A DNA stretch of 64,000 nt from Deefgea piscis (GTDB lineage: Bacteria > Pseudomonadota > Gammaproteobacteria > Burkholderiales > Chitinibacteraceae): the NCBI RefSeq assembly GCF_019665785.1, contig NZ_CP081149.1, forward strand, positions 3,224,001-3,288,000, read 5' to 3'. The notes below the pieces were generated by a model, which was not told where the DNA came from, searched no databases, and worked only from the letters and a program-made list of their open reading frames with translations. Shown in pieces: positions 10,443 to 20,326 of the stretch. The number at the start of each line of letters is the position of its first letter. Within the stretch, counting starts at the first letter, position 1. A program made the translations under genes and the position numbers.

Positions 10443-10773
10443 ATATAAAAAACCCACGAATGCGGAGTATTTACCGCTTAGGACTGACAGTCATAGGCTG
10501 CATCACAATACCCCACAATTAAACTGAATCACTTCATTCTTTCAGCACACGCTCCCTTCACATCGACGGCGTTTATCGCTTTATTTTCCGCGCAAAATTA
10601 CTTAATACTGACCAAAAAATTACTAAATCAGTGTTTTCCCTATTAATCACGGTTAAAAATGGATGTTAAATTACATTGGCATTTTCTAATATGTCAGCTT
10701 CCGCCCCCGACACAGCACGTTTTACCCAGCACAACACCGCATTAGACGGTGAAACCCCCTCTTGGAGAACACC
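10443..10773. other. Intergenic region before degV
   Basis: There is no gene. It contains an imperfect match to the 49-bp element (10465-10513, one mismatch in the left end) and an AT-rich stretch around 10590-10700 that probably holds the degV promoter. Confidence 0.5.
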
Positions 10774-11718
10774 ATGCGAGTAGGCTTAGTCACAGACTCT
10801 TGCTGCGATTTACCGCGCGAATTTTTAGACCAGCATCAAATCGTCATCTTGCCGATCACGATTCAAGGCAGCGATAGCCAATTTATTGATCACCGCGACC
10901 CCGTCGCTACTCGTAATTTTTATCGCCGCCAAGCCGCCGTAGGCACGTCGGACTTTGAATCCAAACCCTTCTCGGTCGAGCAAATCCGTGAATTATTCAA
11001 AAGCCGACTGATCTTAGAATTTGACTCGGTGTTCTGTCTGACGGTGATGCAATCGCGCAGCCAAATTTTTAACCACTGCACCCAAGCCGCACGCAGCATC
11101 CTCACCGAATACCGGCCGATTCGTGAAGCCGCCAATTTAAGCAAACCATTTGCCGTTCGCGTTTTTGATAGCGCCAATTTATTTTGTGGCCAAGGGCTGA
11201 TCGTCGCCGAAATCGCCCAACTCATTAGCGAGCAAGCCAGCCGCTCGACCATCACCCAGCACATTGAGCGGCTAAGCCGCAGCGTACAAAGCTTTTTAAT
11301 GCCAGCCGATCTAGGCCAACTGCGCCATCAAGCACGCCGAAAAGGCGATAAAAGCGTTGGATTTTTATCGTATGCCTTTGGTAGTGCGCTCGACATCAAG
11401 CCCGTTATCCGCGGCTATCGTGGCGAAACCAGTCCTGTAGCCCGCATTCATGGTTTTCAAACTGGCGTCGAAAAACTATTCGCCATGGCCGAAAACCAAA
11501 TTGAGCAAGGTTTAGTCGCCAACACCATTTGCGTGAGTTACGGCGGTGACCCTAGCGTCATCAGCGATATGCCAGCGTATCAACAATTACAACGAGCGTG
11601 CGCGCACGCCAAGGTGCAATTACTGCTGTGTGAAATGAGCACTACTGCTGGCGTGAACATCGGCGCGGGTGGTCTGGCCATCGCCTTTGCCGCCGAAACC
11701 GAAGCCGTGCTCAATTAG
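10774..11718 (+). CDS. DegV-family fatty-acid-binding protein
   Basis: This 314-residue protein has the DegV two-domain fold: the N-terminal VTDSCCDLP motif with the conserved TDS, a central PITI strand, and C-terminal segments ending TTAGVNIGAGGLAIAF. Family members (FakB in Firmicutes) bind an acyl chain and present it to the kinase FakA. In proteobacteria many DegV proteins lack an evident FakA, and none is seen here, so the role is unclear. The ATG at 10774 has GGAG six bases upstream. The protein is about 30 residues longer than typical FakB, with an insertion around residues 100-130. Confidence 0.88.
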   Translation: MRVGLVTDSCCDLPREFLDQHQIVILPITIQGSDSQFIDHRDPVATRNFYRRQAAVGTSDFESKPFSVEQIRELFKSRLILEFDSVFCLTVMQSRSQIFNHCTQAARSILTEYRPIREAANLSKPFAVRVFDSANLFCGQGLIVAEIAQLISEQASRSTITQHIERLSRSVQSFLMPADLGQLRHQARRKGDKSVGFLSYAFGSALDIKPVIRGYRGETSPVARIHGFQTGVEKLFAMAENQIEQGLVANTICVSYGGDPSVISDMPAYQQLQRACAHAKVQLLLCEMSTTAGVNIGAGGLAIAFAAETEAVLN

Positions 11719-11769
11719 TTCGGTGGCGATACTTAGCCGAAAATGCACGTCGTAGCATGCCCACCCTAA

Positions 11770-11792
11770 CCTTCCCCCATCAAGGGGGAAGG
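11770..11792. repeat. Perfect 9-bp hairpin CCTTCCCCC/GGGGGAAGG
   Basis: CCTTCCCCC and GGGGGAAGG face each other around a short ATCAA loop, following CACCCTAA. The shape recalls short palindromic repeats scattered between genes of many beta- and gammaproteobacteria. It lies about 50 nt after the degV stop and could also act as a terminator or transcript end stabiliser. Confidence 0.6.
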
Positions 11793-11841
11793 AAAGCGCC
11801 TGCGGGATCAAAACATAATCTGAATAGCCCCCATAAAAAGC

Positions 11842-11890
11842 AGGTATTAGCCAGAAACCCAATCAAATATTTGTATAGCCTGCTATACCC
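11842..11890. repeat. 49-bp GGTAT/ATACC element, copy 3
   Basis: The ends are AGGTAT and ATACCC, 49 bp overall, in the spacer downstream of degV. Read on the minus strand it begins GGGTATAG and ends GCTAATACC, like other copies. Confidence 0.75.
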
Positions 11891-12096
11891 TACCTATATA
11901 ATCAGATCCAACTTGGGAAACCCATTCGCAGCATCGTCGCTGGCCAGACCGAAATATGCCGACATCATTTACACGTAACCCTCGTGTTTTCCCGCATAGC
12001 GCAACAGTTGATCGTAAGAAATTGCAAGCTCAAGCGCATATCAGCACAATAGCCAAAACATCAGAAAACAATAATATTGCGATAGGGGATAACAAT

Positions 12097-13734
12097 ATGG
12101 CTCGAGCTACGCCTTTCTCATTGCGCGCGCGCTTAGTCTTTGCCGCGGCGATCACCGTCATCACTTTGATCTTGCTGGTCTGTATGATGCTGCTGCAATT
12201 ACGCGGCGAAATGCTGGATGATCGTAAAGACAAAGTCCGTAATCTAGCCGAATCAGCACAATCGATTGTGGCGCACTACGAGTCTCTCAGTCGCCAAGGC
12301 AAAATGGATCAAGCCAGCGCCCAAGCGGCGGCATTGCTAGCGGTGAAGGCGATTCGCTACGATGGCAAAGAATATTTCTGGATCAACGACACCACCCCCA
12401 CCATGCTGATGCATCCGCTCAAGCCAGAGCTCGATGGCAAAAACCTCAGCAATAGCAAAGATCCCAATGGCAAAGCTCTGTTTGTTGAAATGGCCAATGT
12501 GGTTCGCAGCCAAGGCGCTGGCTTTGTTGAATACCAATGGCCTAAAGCCGGTAGCGATGCGCCAGTGGATAAAATCTCCTACGTCACCGGCTTTCAGCCT
12601 TGGGGTTGGGTCATTGGTACTGGGATCTATTTAGATGACATCAACCAACATTTCATCTCGGTGCTCCAAATCTTATTGCCCATCAGCCTGATTAGTTTGG
12701 CGCTAATTTGCTATGTTTTATGGGCGCTGGGCGCTTATCTATTTCGCTTGCTCGGTGGCGAGCCACAAGTGGCGGTGGATTTGGCGCGCAATGTGGCACA
12801 AGGGCAATTACAACAAGCAATTCATTGCGACCCTCGGGATCAAACCAGCTTAATCGCCGCAATGCGCGATATGCAGCAAGCCCTACGCAGCGTGATTGGT
12901 GAAGTGCACGCCAGCGCCGCGCAGATTAACAGCGCGGCCAATCATTTAGGGCAAAACTCGAGCGAGGTGGCGCTGCGCGCGCAACAACAAAGCGAATCAG
13001 CGGCGTCAATGGCGGCGGCAGTAGAAGAAATGTCAGTCTCGATCGACCATGTGACCGCCAATACTGATGAAGCCAGCGAGCTGGCGCGCCAAGCTGGCCA
13101 GCAATCAACACGCGGCGCACAAGTGATCCATAGCGCCACCAGTGAAGTGCATAAAATCGCTAATTTGGTTAAAGATTCTTCGAGCAAAATCGAAGAGCTC
13201 GGCCGACAATCGCAAGAAATCTCATCCATTGTCAGCACCATTAAAGACATTGCCGATCAGACTAATTTATTGGCGCTCAATGCGGCGATTGAAGCGGCGC
13301 GCGCCGGTGAGCAAGGCCGTGGTTTTGCCGTGGTGGCCGATGAAGTGCGTAAACTCGCCGAGCGCACCAGTCAATCCACCGTCGAAATTGCCAAGATGGT
13401 GGGCCAAATTCAAAGCGGTACTCGCCAAGCCATCACCCAAATGGAAAGTGGCGTAGAGCAAGCCAATACCGGTGTTGCTTTTGCCAATGAAGCTGGCGTC
13501 GCTATTGACGACATTCGCCAAGGCGCCGAGCAAGTTCGCGAAGTGGTCGATAATATTAGTAGCGCAATTCGCGAGCAAAGCGTGGCCACCACCGAGATTG
13601 CCCGCAGTGTCGAGCAAATCGCGCAAATGGCCGAAGCCAGCGCGCTCGACGTGCAATCGAATGCCCATGCGGCCAAAGATTTGCAAAATCTATCGAGCCG
13701 GCTCAGCCAAGCGGTACAACAATTCAAACTCTAA
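12097..13734 (+). CDS. Methyl-accepting chemotaxis protein with periplasmic Cache domain
   Basis: This 545-residue chemoreceptor starts with a transmembrane helix (residues ~12-32). A single Cache (sCache_2) sensor follows, containing [17 protein letters not shown] and [14 protein letters not shown] second transmembrane helix ([21 protein letters not shown]), a HAMP-like linker and a long coiled-coil signalling domain come next. The hairpin tip is intact ([20 protein letters not shown], then [18 protein letters not shown]). The ATG at 12097 has AGGGGAT upstream. Such Cache domains often sense small organic acids. No che genes are adjacent, so it is an orphan receptor that would join the main chemotaxis array. 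Confidence 0.95.
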   Translation: MARATPFSLRARLVFAAAITVITLILLVCMMLLQLRGEMLDDRKDKVRNLAESAQSIVAHYESLSRQGKMDQASAQAAALLAVKAIRYDGKEYFWINDTTPTMLMHPLKPELDGKNLSNSKDPNGKALFVEMANVVRSQGAGFVEYQWPKAGSDAPVDKISYVTGFQPWGWVIGTGIYLDDINQHFISVLQILLPISLISLALICYVLWALGAYLFRLLGGEPQVAVDLARNVAQGQLQQAIHCDPRDQTSLIAAMRDMQQALRSVIGEVHASAAQINSAANHLGQNSSEVALRAQQQSESAASMAAAVEEMSVSIDHVTANTDEASELARQAGQQSTRGAQVIHSATSEVHKIANLVKDSSSKIEELGRQSQEISSIVSTIKDIADQTNLLALNAAIEAARAGEQGRGFAVVADEVRKLAERTSQSTVEIAKMVGQIQSGTRQAITQMESGVEQANTGVAFANEAGVAIDDIRQGAEQVREVVDNISSAIREQSVATTEIARSVEQIAQMAEASALDVQSNAHAAKDLQNLSSRLSQAVQQFKL

Positions 13735-14346
13735 GCTCAAAACAACTACGAGCCTCGCCGCATCAAGCAGATCGGCGAGGCCAGAAAGTGTATTCCAACC
13801 GCAAAACCCTGAATTAGGCCCACAGCGCGAAGTGCCACGGGTGGCTCGACCAATCATTCCCTGCGTAATACAAGCCACTACTATTGTATCTAATTCAATT
13901 TCTTCATTTCAATTATTCCATATGGGTAATCTTTCGAATTAACTTCATTAATGCCAAAATATTTAAAATAAATAAAAATATCAATTCTCAGTTTTATAAC
14001 GAGACAGACTATCAAACAAATAAGGGTTAGCTTCCCTTATTGACGAACAACAAAGCTTGTCCAGTTAAGCATCTGCATTTGATTACAATTCACTCAATCC
14101 CCACGCATTACATCGCGATTATCGTAAAAACCACCCATTGAATAGGTAAATATCACCATTGAGCGATGGCTTTTAATTTTTGCCAAAGCAACCTTACAAT
14201 GGAGATTCACAAATAAAAACAATAAAAATTCAATGAATTCAAATCAATAAGTCTTTGCTTACTACGAGATTTTAATTGCTTTCGTTGTTCCTGGCTTATT
14301 GATTGCGTCATTAGAATTTTATTAATCAGTTTTAAATGGAATCGAT
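13735..14346. other. 612-bp AT-rich intergenic region upstream of the chitobiase gene
   Basis: I see no gene. A 9-bp stem (GCCTCGCCG / CGGCGAGGC, 13752-13781) just after the chemoreceptor stop may end its transcript. A second hairpin (AATAAGGG / CCCTTATT) is at 14019-14041. The rest is AT-rich and would be long enough for regulated promoter elements of the chitobiase gene. Confidence 0.5.
13752..13781 (+). terminator. Possible terminator-like hairpin after the chemoreceptor gene
   Basis: A perfect 9-bp G/C-rich stem with a 12-nt loop begins 18 nt after the stop codon. It lacks a T-run, so termination is uncertain. Confidence 0.4.
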
Positions 14347-16980
14347 ATGCAACCTCAAGTAAAAATAATTTCAGTTCTCGTTGGCGCTTTATTTTCTGGT
14401 CTCTCCGTGGCGAGCCCAAGTGCCGAAACTTTAGCCAAACAATTGCAAGTTCATGTCGAAGTTAAAGGTGCAGAAGCTGAAAACACATGTCAGCAACTGG
14501 GTGCCGATTGGGCCACCTGCTACCGCTCTACCATTACATTGAGCAATATCGGCAAAACATTAAACGACAAAGATTTTTCAATCATCATCCCGTCACCAAG
14601 AAGAATTTTAAGCGTCGATGGCGATCAATTTAAAATCGAACATATCACCGGTGATTTAAACCGTTTAACACCAACGGATAAATTTGCAGGTATTGCTGCT
14701 GGTAAAAGCATCCAAATCAATTTAATCAGTGAATATTGGCACGTTAGTGATTTTGATACCTTCCCACGCTGGATGGTGAGCGCTAATGGCCAAACCAAAA
14801 CCATCAAAAACACTGATACCGAAGACATCACCCAATTTGCCACTCCACTGACCACAGCCCAAGGCAAACGCGCTAGCTCAGATCAAAATCTGATTTTGGA
14901 TAGCCTAAAACGCTATGACGTTTACACCGCTCAAATCGATGCTGCGGCCAAAGACCGAATCATTCCAGCGCCGATTGAACAAAAAATCACCAAAGCCAAT
15001 AGCGTTTCAATCAAACATGGCTTGTTCTTAAATCAAGTTGCAGCCGACAGCAAAGACGTTTTTGCCCAAGCACTCAAAAAATATAAGCTCCTAGCCAAAA
15101 ATAAAGACCAAGCTTTGCTCGTCAATATTGCGATTGATCCAAAACAAATCCAATTGGCTGCAGCGAAAAAAGACGGCGGCTACACCTTAATCATTCAAGA
15201 TGGCGTAGCCCAGATTCATGGTTTTGATGCTGCTGGCGCAATGAATGGTTTTAATTCATTGCTATCGCTGATCGATATTCAATCGAAAGACAATCTCTCT
15301 GAGATGGTGGTCAATGATGCACCACGCTACGAATATCGCGGCATGATGCTTGATACTGCGCGTAACTTTAAATCCAAACAGCATGTATTGAATTTAATTG
15401 ACCAAATGAGCCAATTAAAATTAAACAAACTGCATTTGCATTTAAGTGACGATGAAGGCTGGCGTTTACAAATCAATGGCTTAGATGAATTAACCAGCGT
15501 TGGCGCACAGCGTGGTTTGAATACAAGCAATGAACAAACTCAATTATTGCCACAATTGGGCCATGGTACTGAGCCACAAAAATCAGATGGCTTTTATACC
15601 CGTGCTGACTTTATTGAAATCTTAAAATACGCCAAAGCGCGCAATATTGAAGTGATTCCAGAAATCGACATGCCAGGCCACTCACGCGCCGCCGTCGTTT
15701 CAATGGAAGCACGTTACAATAATCTAATGAAAGCCGGTAATAAAAAAGCCGCCGAGCAATATCGTTTATTAGATCCAAGCGACACTTCGCAAGTGACCAC
15801 GGTTCAGTTTTATGACAAGAAAGGCTTTATGAATGTTTGCCTGCCTTCATCAAAAGACTTTGCTAAAAAAGTGATTGCTGAAGTTAATGCCATGTATACC
15901 GAAGCCGGTGTGCAATTAAGCACTTGGCATTACGGTGGCGATGAAGCGAAAAACATTATGCTTGGCGGTGGTTATGCTGGCGCAGCAGAGGCGAAACCGG
16001 GCCAAGGCATTATTGATAAAAAAGCACAAAACTTCCCTTATGAGAAATCACCCGCTTGCCAAGCTTTGGTTAAAAACGGCACTGTAGGCTCATTTGATGA
16101 ATTAACCACGTGGTTTGGTAAAGAGATTAATAAAGAGCTCGTTCCCCACAAAATTAATTCATTCCAAAGCTGGCAAGATGGCTTGTCGCATTTAAAGAGC
16201 GCTAGCGAAATGACGGTTAAACCAACCGTTAACGTTTGGGATACTTTGTTCTGGGGTGGTACAGAGGTTGTTTCTAAATTTAGTCAAAAAGGATTTGATA
16301 TTGTTTTATCCAATCCAGACTATTTATACCTCGATATGCCTAATGAAATCGACCCTGCTGAGCGCGGCTATTACTGGGCAGCGCGGGCTAACCCATTGAA
16401 AAAGATTTTCTCTTTTGCTCCGGGTAATTTAGCGCAAAACGCAGAAACCAGCGTAGATCGCGATGGCAAGGCAATGAGTATTACTTCACCAGCCACCGCA
16501 CCAAGCATTAAAGGGATCTCGGGTCATTTATGGTCAGAAACGCAAAGAACCGATGCGCAAGCTGAATACATGATGTATCCACGTATCTTTGCCATTGCCG
16601 AACGGGCGTGGAATAAACCAAGCTGGGAAAACTTTAAAGCCAACACGGTTTATTCGAGCGAAAGTAAACATGTGAATCAACAAGCATTAGAAACTGATTA
16701 CAATCATTTCGTGAATGCCGTTGGTGCGCGTGGTTTAGAAAAACTCGATGCGTATCAAATTCAATATCGTTTGCCAAAAGTCGGCGCTAAAATCATTAAT
16801 GGCATGTTAAATGCCAATACTGAAATTCCAAATGTGCAAATTCAGTATTCAACCGATGGTAAGCAATGGCTGGTTTACGATGCCAATAAAAAACCAGCGG
16901 TTACGGGCAGCGTTTGGGTGAGAACCAGCAACGGCGATCAGAAAAACCCACGTTTTGGTCAAGCGTCTAAAGTGCAATAA
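14347..16980 (+). CDS. chb: Secreted GH20 chitobiase (beta-N-acetylhexosaminidase)
   Basis: This 877-residue enzyme matches bacterial chitobiase in length and order: signal peptide (residues 1-22, cut near SVAS), CHB_HEX carbohydrate-binding domain (~30-190), GH20b domain (~200-325), the TIM-barrel catalytic domain (~330-770) and a C-terminal Ig-like domain. The catalytic pair is Asp532-Glu533 in WHYGGDEAKN; substrate-binding segments are KLHLHLSDDEGWRLQI and IPEIDMPGHSRAA. It cleaves chitobiose to GlcNAc in the periplasm or at the outer membrane by substrate-assisted catalysis. It has its own terminator and is convergent with a GH3 glucosaminidase gene, so two chitin-sugar enzymes sit side by side. 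The gene is more AT-rich than its neighbours. Confidence 0.95.
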   Translation: MQPQVKIISVLVGALFSGLSVASPSAETLAKQLQVHVEVKGAEAENTCQQLGADWATCYRSTITLSNIGKTLNDKDFSIIIPSPRRILSVDGDQFKIEHITGDLNRLTPTDKFAGIAAGKSIQINLISEYWHVSDFDTFPRWMVSANGQTKTIKNTDTEDITQFATPLTTAQGKRASSDQNLILDSLKRYDVYTAQIDAAAKDRIIPAPIEQKITKANSVSIKHGLFLNQVAADSKDVFAQALKKYKLLAKNKDQALLVNIAIDPKQIQLAAAKKDGGYTLIIQDGVAQIHGFDAAGAMNGFNSLLSLIDIQSKDNLSEMVVNDAPRYEYRGMMLDTARNFKSKQHVLNLIDQMSQLKLNKLHLHLSDDEGWRLQINGLDELTSVGAQRGLNTSNEQTQLLPQLGHGTEPQKSDGFYTRADFIEILKYAKARNIEVIPEIDMPGHSRAAVVSMEARYNNLMKAGNKKAAEQYRLLDPSDTSQVTTVQFYDKKGFMNVCLPSSKDFAKKVIAEVNAMYTEAGVQLSTWHYGGDEAKNIMLGGGYAGAAEAKPGQGIIDKKAQNFPYEKSPACQALVKNGTVGSFDELTTWFGKEINKELVPHKINSFQSWQDGLSHLKSASEMTVKPTVNVWDTLFWGGTEVVSKFSQKGFDIVLSNPDYLYLDMPNEIDPAERGYYWAARANPLKKIFSFAPGNLAQNAETSVDRDGKAMSITSPATAPSIKGISGHLWSETQRTDAQAEYMMYPRIFAIAERAWNKPSWENFKANTVYSSESKHVNQQALETDYNHFVNAVGARGLEKLDAYQIQYRLPKVGAKIINGMLNANTEIPNVQIQYSTDGKQWLVYDANKKPAVTGSVWVRTSNGDQKNPRFGQASKVQ

Positions 16981-16990
16981 ACCGTAGTCA

Positions 16991-17019
16991 AAAAAAACGC
17001 CCGCAAGGGCGTTTTTTTT
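16991..17019 (+). terminator. Terminator after the chitobiase gene
   Basis: The stem AAAACGCCC / GGGCGTTTT with a GCAA tetraloop is followed by a T-run, 10 nt after the stop codon. Confidence 0.9.
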
Positions 17020-17094
17020 CGTGCCGTAAAAATAGTCTTCGCGATCCGGTGGCATGCACTGTGTTTATTCCACCCGACTTTGACTCCCGTAGTT

Positions 17095-18699
17095 TTATTG
17101 CAAGCCGCCCAATAATTTTTTTGCAATTAGCGCCAATACGGCGGGACGATTGCTGCAAGCGGCGATGCGGGTTTTGGCTTGCGGGGCGAGCTCAAGGTCA
17201 TACGGGTTACGTCCGGCGATCAGCAGTAATTTGTCGGCGGCAATCTGGCGGATTAATTCACTTTGCCGCGCAAAGCGAGTGGCGTTATAGCTTTGAAAAA
17301 TCACTTGCGCTGCGCTCGCTTGTGCCGCGATCACTTGCGCCCATTCGCTATCGTTCACCTGCGGGGAAATAATCATTTCGCTGACATCAACGCCCGCTGC
17401 TTGTAGCAAGGGCAATAAAGTCCCGCGCGCGCTGCGCGAAGCGCCCAGAGCAACTTCGTCGATCTCGGTGCGCTGCATTAATTCAACCGTGACCAGTAAA
17501 GTCGCAGCGTGTTGATCCAGCGGCAAACCGTGCATTTCAATCGCTTGTTCTTGCACTTGCTGCGCCAATGCCATCGCGGCGGGCGCTTGCAAATGGGCAG
17601 GCGGCTGCACTAGATCACGCCATTGCGTCATTGCTGCGGATTTTTTAAGCAGGGTAATTCGATCTAGGCTTTGCTGTACCTGATCTTTATCGATATACCC
17701 AGACTCAACGGCTTCAAGCAAAGCCTCGACGGCCGCCGCTTGCCGTGAATAAGTATGCGACACCAAAGCAATATCAGCGCCGGCCGCAATCGCTTGCACT
17801 GCGCCTTGTACGGTACCGGCAGCGCCGGGGCAGTCGCTGACCAGTGGGCGCGCGGCAATCGCATCCATTTCTAGGCAATCGGTAATAATCAGTCCGCCAA
17901 AACCCAACTGTTGGCGTAGCAAACCTGTGAGCACTTTGCGCGATAAGGTCGCGGGCAAAGTGGTATCGGGTTCGATGGCAGCAAACACGACATGCGCCGT
18001 CATCACTGCATCCACGCCTGCAGCAATCGCCGCCTTAAATGGCAGCAGTTCAACGGCGTTTAAGCGCGCTAAATCGTGTGCAACCAGCGGTAAAGCGTAG
18101 TGTGAATCGGTGGCCGTGTCGCCGTGGCCGGGAAAATGCTTGGCGGTTGCCGCAATGCCCGCGGCATGAATACCGCGCAGCGCCGCTAGGCCATATTGCG
18201 TGACCGTTGTGGCATCTTCACCAAAAGAGCGAATACCAATCACCGGATTAGCGCGGTTATTATTTATGTCTAAGCAAGGGGCAAAATTAATATTGATGCC
18301 CATTTGCCGCAATTCATCGGCAGCGATTTGGTGCAAAGCTTGGCAGGCTTCTATCGCATTGGCTTGCTGGGCTGGGCTGCTTACTGCTCGGGCGTAAGCC
18401 ATCGCCGAAGGCATCGGGGTCACGCCCTCTTCGATGCGCATTACCATTCCGCCTTCTTGATCAATCCCAATCAACAGTGGCAAATCGCTGACCTCAGCAT
18501 TGATCATTTGCAATTGCTGGCAAAGCGCCGCAACTTGCGCTGGCGTATCGATATTGCGGCGAAACAAAATCACCCCGCCGATGCGCTGCTGGCGAATTAG
18601 ACTTTCAATCTCTGGATTCACCACAAAACCATCAAAACCGACCATCAGTAATTGGCCGATTTGTTCCCGTAATTGAATATGCGAAACAGCAATAGACAT
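17095..18699 (-). CDS. GH3 beta-N-acetylglucosaminidase, extended NagZ type
   Basis: This 534-residue protein has a GH3 N-terminal TIM barrel with IGIDQEGGMVMRI, the catalytic His/Asp loop AKHFPGHGDTATDSH, and the nucleophile Asp274 in IITDCLEMDAI. It also has about 190 further residues forming a second alpha/beta domain. Proteobacterial NagZ is usually ~340 residues, so this is the two-domain form known from Gram-positive NagZ and chito-oligosaccharide glucosidases. No signal peptide is seen, so it should act in the cytoplasm on GlcNAc-anhydromuropeptides or imported chitobiose. The ATG at 18699 has AAGGAT upstream. It is convergent with the chitobiase gene. Confidence 0.88.
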   Translation of the reverse strand: MSIAVSHIQLREQIGQLLMVGFDGFVVNPEIESLIRQQRIGGVILFRRNIDTPAQVAALCQQLQMINAEVSDLPLLIGIDQEGGMVMRIEEGVTPMPSAMAYARAVSSPAQQANAIEACQALHQIAADELRQMGININFAPCLDINNNRANPVIGIRSFGEDATTVTQYGLAALRGIHAAGIAATAKHFPGHGDTATDSHYALPLVAHDLARLNAVELLPFKAAIAAGVDAVMTAHVVFAAIEPDTTLPATLSRKVLTGLLRQQLGFGGLIITDCLEMDAIAARPLVSDCPGAAGTVQGAVQAIAAGADIALVSHTYSRQAAAVEALLEAVESGYIDKDQVQQSLDRITLLKKSAAMTQWRDLVQPPAHLQAPAAMALAQQVQEQAIEMHGLPLDQHAATLLVTVELMQRTEIDEVALGASRSARGTLLPLLQAAGVDVSEMIISPQVNDSEWAQVIAAQASAAQVIFQSYNATRFARQSELIRQIAADKLLLIAGRNPYDLELAPQAKTRIAACSNRPAVLALIAKKLLGGLQ

Positions 18700-18743
18700 C
18701 AAAAAATCCTTTGGCAATCGGCCCATGGCGATTGTTCAATCAG

Positions 18744-18778
18744 CAAAAAAAAAAGGCCAAGATGGGCTTGGCCTTTTA
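18744..18778 (-). terminator. Terminator after gltX
   Basis: The stem AAAAGGCCAAG / CTTGGCCTTTT is followed by a long T-run on the minus strand, downstream of the gltX stop. Confidence 0.9.
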
Positions 18779-18805
18779 ACACTCAGTTAGTAAATCATTG
18801 TGGGT

Positions 18806-20194
18806 TTAAGCCACTAAACGGCGCAGCACTTCTTCGCGACCGATCAAGGCCAATACCGCGTCCACCGATGGCGTATTGGTGATGCCACACACTTTGGCGC
18901 GAATTGGCATGCCCACTTGCGGCATTTTTACGCCTTGTTGCTTAACAAACTCTTTAATCAACGCGCCCAAACTTGCCGCATCCCATGTTTCAAGCGCAGC
19001 AGCCGCTTCGGCAAATAGTTTCAAGCGTTCTTCGTCTTCTGGGGTCAAATGTTTATCAGCGATTTCTTGCGTTGGCGTTAATGCGCTATAGAAATACGCC
19101 GCTTGATCGGCCATTTCGAGCAAGGTTTGGCAACGATCTTTCAGCAAGGCGCACACATCAGCGAGCGCTGGGCCGCCTTCGATGTCCACACCTTTATCGG
19201 CCAAAAAGCCAGCAACACGCGCTGCGAGTTGCGCTGGATCGGCCGCTTTGATGTATTGCGCATTGGTCCACAGCAATTTGTCGCGATCCATCCGGCTTGG
19301 GCTGCCGCTGACGTCTTTTAATTCGAACCATTCAACGAATTGTTCCAACGAGAAAATCTCATCGTCGCCATGGCCCCAACCTAAACGTGCCAAATAATTG
19401 AGCAGCGCTTCTGGCAAAATACCTTGCTTATCGTAATCAACCACCGACACCGCATCGCGGCGCTTAGATAATTTAACGCCCTGATCATTATGAATCATCG
19501 GTAAATGGGCAAACAAAGGCACCGTGGCGTCAAGCGCTTGGTAAATCACAATTTGACGTGGGGTGTTGTTCACATGGTCGTCGCCGCGAATAACGTGGGT
19601 AATTTGCATATCCCAATCGTCAACCACTACGCAAAAATTATACGTTGGTGTGCCATCTGGGCGCGCCAAGATTAAATCATCCAGTTCATCATGGCTGATT
19701 TCGATCCGACCTTTCACTTGGTCGTACCACACCACCGAGCCGCCCATTGGGGTTTTAAACCGCACCACGGGGGTGATATCGCTCGGAATCGCTGGCAAGG
19801 TTTTGCCAGTCTCTGGTCGCCAAGCGCGGTTGTAACGTGGTTTTTCACCGCGGCTTTCGGCTTCAGCACGTTGCGCGTCGAGCTCTTCTTTACTGCAATA
19901 ACAGTAATAAGCATGACCTGAATCGAGTAAATGCTGGATCACGGTTTTGTAGCGATCCATTCTTTGCATTTGGTAAAACGGGCCTTCGTCGTAATCCAAA
20001 CCCACCCAATGCATGCCATCCATAATTGCGGCAACCGATTCTGGCGTTGAGCGTTCTAGATCGGTGTCTTCAATCCGCAAAACAAATTGGCCACCGTGTT
20101 TTTTGGCGAAAGCCCAAGAAAACAGCGCAGTGCGAACACCGCCAATGTGTAAGAGGCCAGTTGGAGAAGGGGCAAAACGAGTGCGAACTTTCAT
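18806..20194 (-). CDS. gltX: Glutamyl-tRNA synthetase
   Basis: Class Ib synthetase, 462 residues. The Rossmann fold begins RTRFAPSPTGLLHIGGVRTAL with the HIGH motif. The KMSKS loop is VKLSKRRDAVSV, and the C-terminal anticodon-binding domain ends with RAKVCGITNTPSV and EVLRRL. The cysteine-containing CYCSKEELDAQRAEAE segment near residue 100 is typical of bacterial GluRS with a zinc site or its relic. The ATG at 20194 gives the usual start; a longer in-frame reading is unlike other GltX. There is a clear terminator downstream. Confidence 0.97.
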   Translation of the reverse strand: MKVRTRFAPSPTGLLHIGGVRTALFSWAFAKKHGGQFVLRIEDTDLERSTPESVAAIMDGMHWVGLDYDEGPFYQMQRMDRYKTVIQHLLDSGHAYYCYCSKEELDAQRAEAESRGEKPRYNRAWRPETGKTLPAIPSDITPVVRFKTPMGGSVVWYDQVKGRIEISHDELDDLILARPDGTPTYNFCVVVDDWDMQITHVIRGDDHVNNTPRQIVIYQALDATVPLFAHLPMIHNDQGVKLSKRRDAVSVVDYDKQGILPEALLNYLARLGWGHGDDEIFSLEQFVEWFELKDVSGSPSRMDRDKLLWTNAQYIKAADPAQLAARVAGFLADKGVDIEGGPALADVCALLKDRCQTLLEMADQAAYFYSALTPTQEIADKHLTPEDEERLKLFAEAAAALETWDAASLGALIKEFVKQQGVKMPQVGMPIRAKVCGITNTPSVDAVLALIGREEVLRRLVA

Positions 20195-20326
20195 GGGCGC
20201 AGATCCGGCGAAAAGCAAAAATACTATTGTACCGGAAATGCGCAGCAATACAGCCCCAAAGCTCTCTTTCAAAAGCTATACGGCAGGCTGAATTATTTGG
20301 AAATTAATGCAGAAATCCGCGCCGAA

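Larger units (their letters stand above)
11719..12096. other. Intergenic region between degV and the chemoreceptor gene
   Basis: There is no gene. From left to right it contains a G/C-rich hairpin (11770-11792), a 49-bp element (11842-11890), and the probable promoter and GGGGAT ribosome-binding site of the chemoreceptor gene. Confidence 0.5.

Noticed and set aside
10465..10513. A 49-bp site with GAGTAT and ATACCC ends after the AraC gene
   Set aside because: One mismatch in the left end. About two single-mismatch pairs are expected by chance in 64 kb, so it is not counted, though its intergenic place is suggestive.
14347..16980. Horizontal transfer of the chitobiase gene because of higher AT content
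   Set aside because: No mobile element or tRNA lies nearby and chitin use fits the rest of the window; base composition alone is not enough.
17652..17700. A 49-bp site with GGGTAA and ATACCC ends inside the GH3 gene
   Set aside because: One mismatch and in coding sequence; within chance expectation.
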